Shown here piece by piece: positions 32,068 through 32,795 of a DNA stretch of 32,795 nucleotides. The stretch covers positions 67,985-100,779 of the forward strand of contig JAJZMK010000093.1 in assembly GCA_021798275.1 (NCBI GenBank), written 5' to 3'. Source of the DNA: Actinomycetes bacterium. GTDB taxonomy: Bacteria > Actinomycetota > Acidimicrobiia > Acidimicrobiales > Bog-793. Under the pieces are notes generated by a model. That model saw only the letters and a list, made by a program, of their open reading frames with translations. It made no database searches and had not been told where the DNA came from. Position 1 is the first letter of the stretch; each line of letters begins with the position of its first letter. The translations under genes were made by a program, and so were the position numbers.

Positions 32068-32795
32068 ATGGAACCTGTCTTTACGGCGGAAGAGATGAAG
32101 CAAATAGATGCCGAGGCCCATGCCAAAGTGGGCATCGATACCTTAATCCAAAGGGCAGGTTTTGCGGTAGCCAGAACCGCTATATCCATGCTCGGAACCA
32201 CTTATGGGCGAAAAGTGGTACTGTTTGCAGGGAAAGGTAATAACGGTCAGGACGGGATGGTGGCGGCCTCTCTTTTAGAAAAGAGAGGTATCAAAGTTTC
32301 CGTCATCGAGGTTAGCCAGGCTCCGTCGCATTTGCCGCCCTGCGATTTGATCATCGATGCGGCTTTCGGAACCGGTTTCCACGGTAGGTTCCATGCCCCA
32401 CAAACAGACGGCAGCAAAGTGTTGGCTGTGGATCTACCATCCGGTTTGGATGCCAATACCGGTATAGCCAACGGTTATGTACTGAAAGCCGATACCACCA
32501 TATCTATGGGAGCGTATAAACCGGGCTTACTGCTCAACGACGGTCTCTTTGTGTCCGGCAATATCAAAATCGATAGCATCGGACTGGAAGAGATATCCTC
32601 CCGTTCTTTTATGCCGAGCATATATTTGATCGGGGATGAAGACGTAGTAAATCTAATTCCGCCGAGACCGATTGACGGACACAAGTGGAATGCCCCCCTC
32701 TATGTTTTGGCCGGTTCCCAGCAAATGATGGGGGCAGCTTCTCTGGTAGCTTCGGGTGCTTATCGTTCCGGTGCCGGGATGGTCAGACTGGCAAT
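32068..32795 (+). CDS. nnr: Bifunctional NAD(P)H-hydrate epimerase / dehydratase, 3'-truncated by window edge
   Basis: Repairs hydrated NAD(P)H. The first 242 codons are visible. The N-terminal YjeF_N epimerase domain (about 1-195) has AGKGNNGQDG at 54-63, where Gln61 replaces the usual Gly of NNGGDG. It also has DAAFGTG at 97-103 and VDLPSGLDANTG at 121-132. From about 204 the ADP-dependent dehydratase (carbohydrate-kinase-like) domain begins with HKWNAPLYVLAGSQQMMGAA, and the sequence is cut at GAGMVRLA. The start ATG 32068 has no ribosome binding site; TAGTTT at 32055-32060 lies 7 nt upstream, so it may be leaderless. It follows acpS by 49 nt. The frame is open to the last base. Confidence 0.93.
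   Translation, partial: MEPVFTAEEMKQIDAEAHAKVGIDTLIQRAGFAVARTAISMLGTTYGRKVVLFAGKGNNGQDGMVAASLLEKRGIKVSVIEVSQAPSHLPPCDLIIDAAFGTGFHGRFHAPQTDGSKVLAVDLPSGLDANTGIANGYVLKADTTISMGAYKPGLLLNDGLFVSGNIKIDSIGLEEISSRSFMPSIYLIGDEDVVNLIPPRPIDGHKWNAPLYVLAGSQQMMGAASLVASGAYRSGAGMVRLA

Overview
The window reads as a chromosomal segment of an actinobacterium, most likely class Acidimicrobiia (inference). The reasons are: coenzyme F420 genes (fbiA and a CofE-type fbiB), a WbbL-type rhamnosyltransferase, a DUF3516-type Ski2-like helicase, an obg-proB-proA block, a membrane protein with a DHWYA motif that I recall only from Acidimicrobiia, moderate GC for an actinobacterium, and several genes that look leaderless. 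No rRNA, tRNA, CRISPR array, prophage, transposase or plasmid function is visible. It looks like ordinary core chromosome rather than an island.

Layout. Positions 1-3734 hold the 3' part of obg, then proB and proA, the first two steps of proline synthesis from glutamate. Positions 3773-6547 hold a MoxR-type AAA+ ATPase with its VWA/CoxE-like partner. Positions 6553-18202 are one long co-directional cell-envelope and cofactor region: an RmlB-like dehydratase, RmlD, a WbbL-like rhamnosyltransferase, a membrane-anchored Thr-rich protein, a ManB-like mannose-1-phosphate guanylyltransferase, a GalE-like epimerase, FbiA, CofE/FbiB, two GT4 glycosyltransferases and an Rmd-type reductase. The set rmlD, wbbL, manB, fbiA and fbiB recalls the Rv3261-Rv3266c neighbourhood of Mycobacterium tuberculosis, so F420 and envelope-glycan genes sit together in both. 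RmlD makes dTDP-L-rhamnose and Rmd makes GDP-D-rhamnose, so both rhamnose enantiomers may be used here.

From 18129 gene direction becomes mixed. There is a small minus-strand gene overlapping the end of rmd, a Ski2-like helicase, a minus-strand GGDEF-EAL protein with a partly degenerate EAL domain, a succinate-semialdehyde dehydrogenase, a membrane-anchored L,D-transpeptidase, minus-strand YchF, a hemolysin-III/PAQR membrane protein, a CtaG-like oxidase assembly protein, GlmS, AcpS, and the first 242 codons of a bifunctional NAD(P)HX epimerase/dehydratase that runs off the right edge.

Several starts were set by Shine-Dalgarno spacing rather than by the longest reading frame: the VWA protein at 4949, FbiA at TTG 12953, the second GT4 at 16069, Rmd at GTG 17291 and the small minus-strand gene at 18425. 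I see no strong candidate for a wholly new multi-gene system. The points most worth a second look are the Thr-rich membrane protein between wbbL and manB, the RmlB homologue whose catalytic Asp is Cys, and the combined F420/rhamnose/mannose locus.
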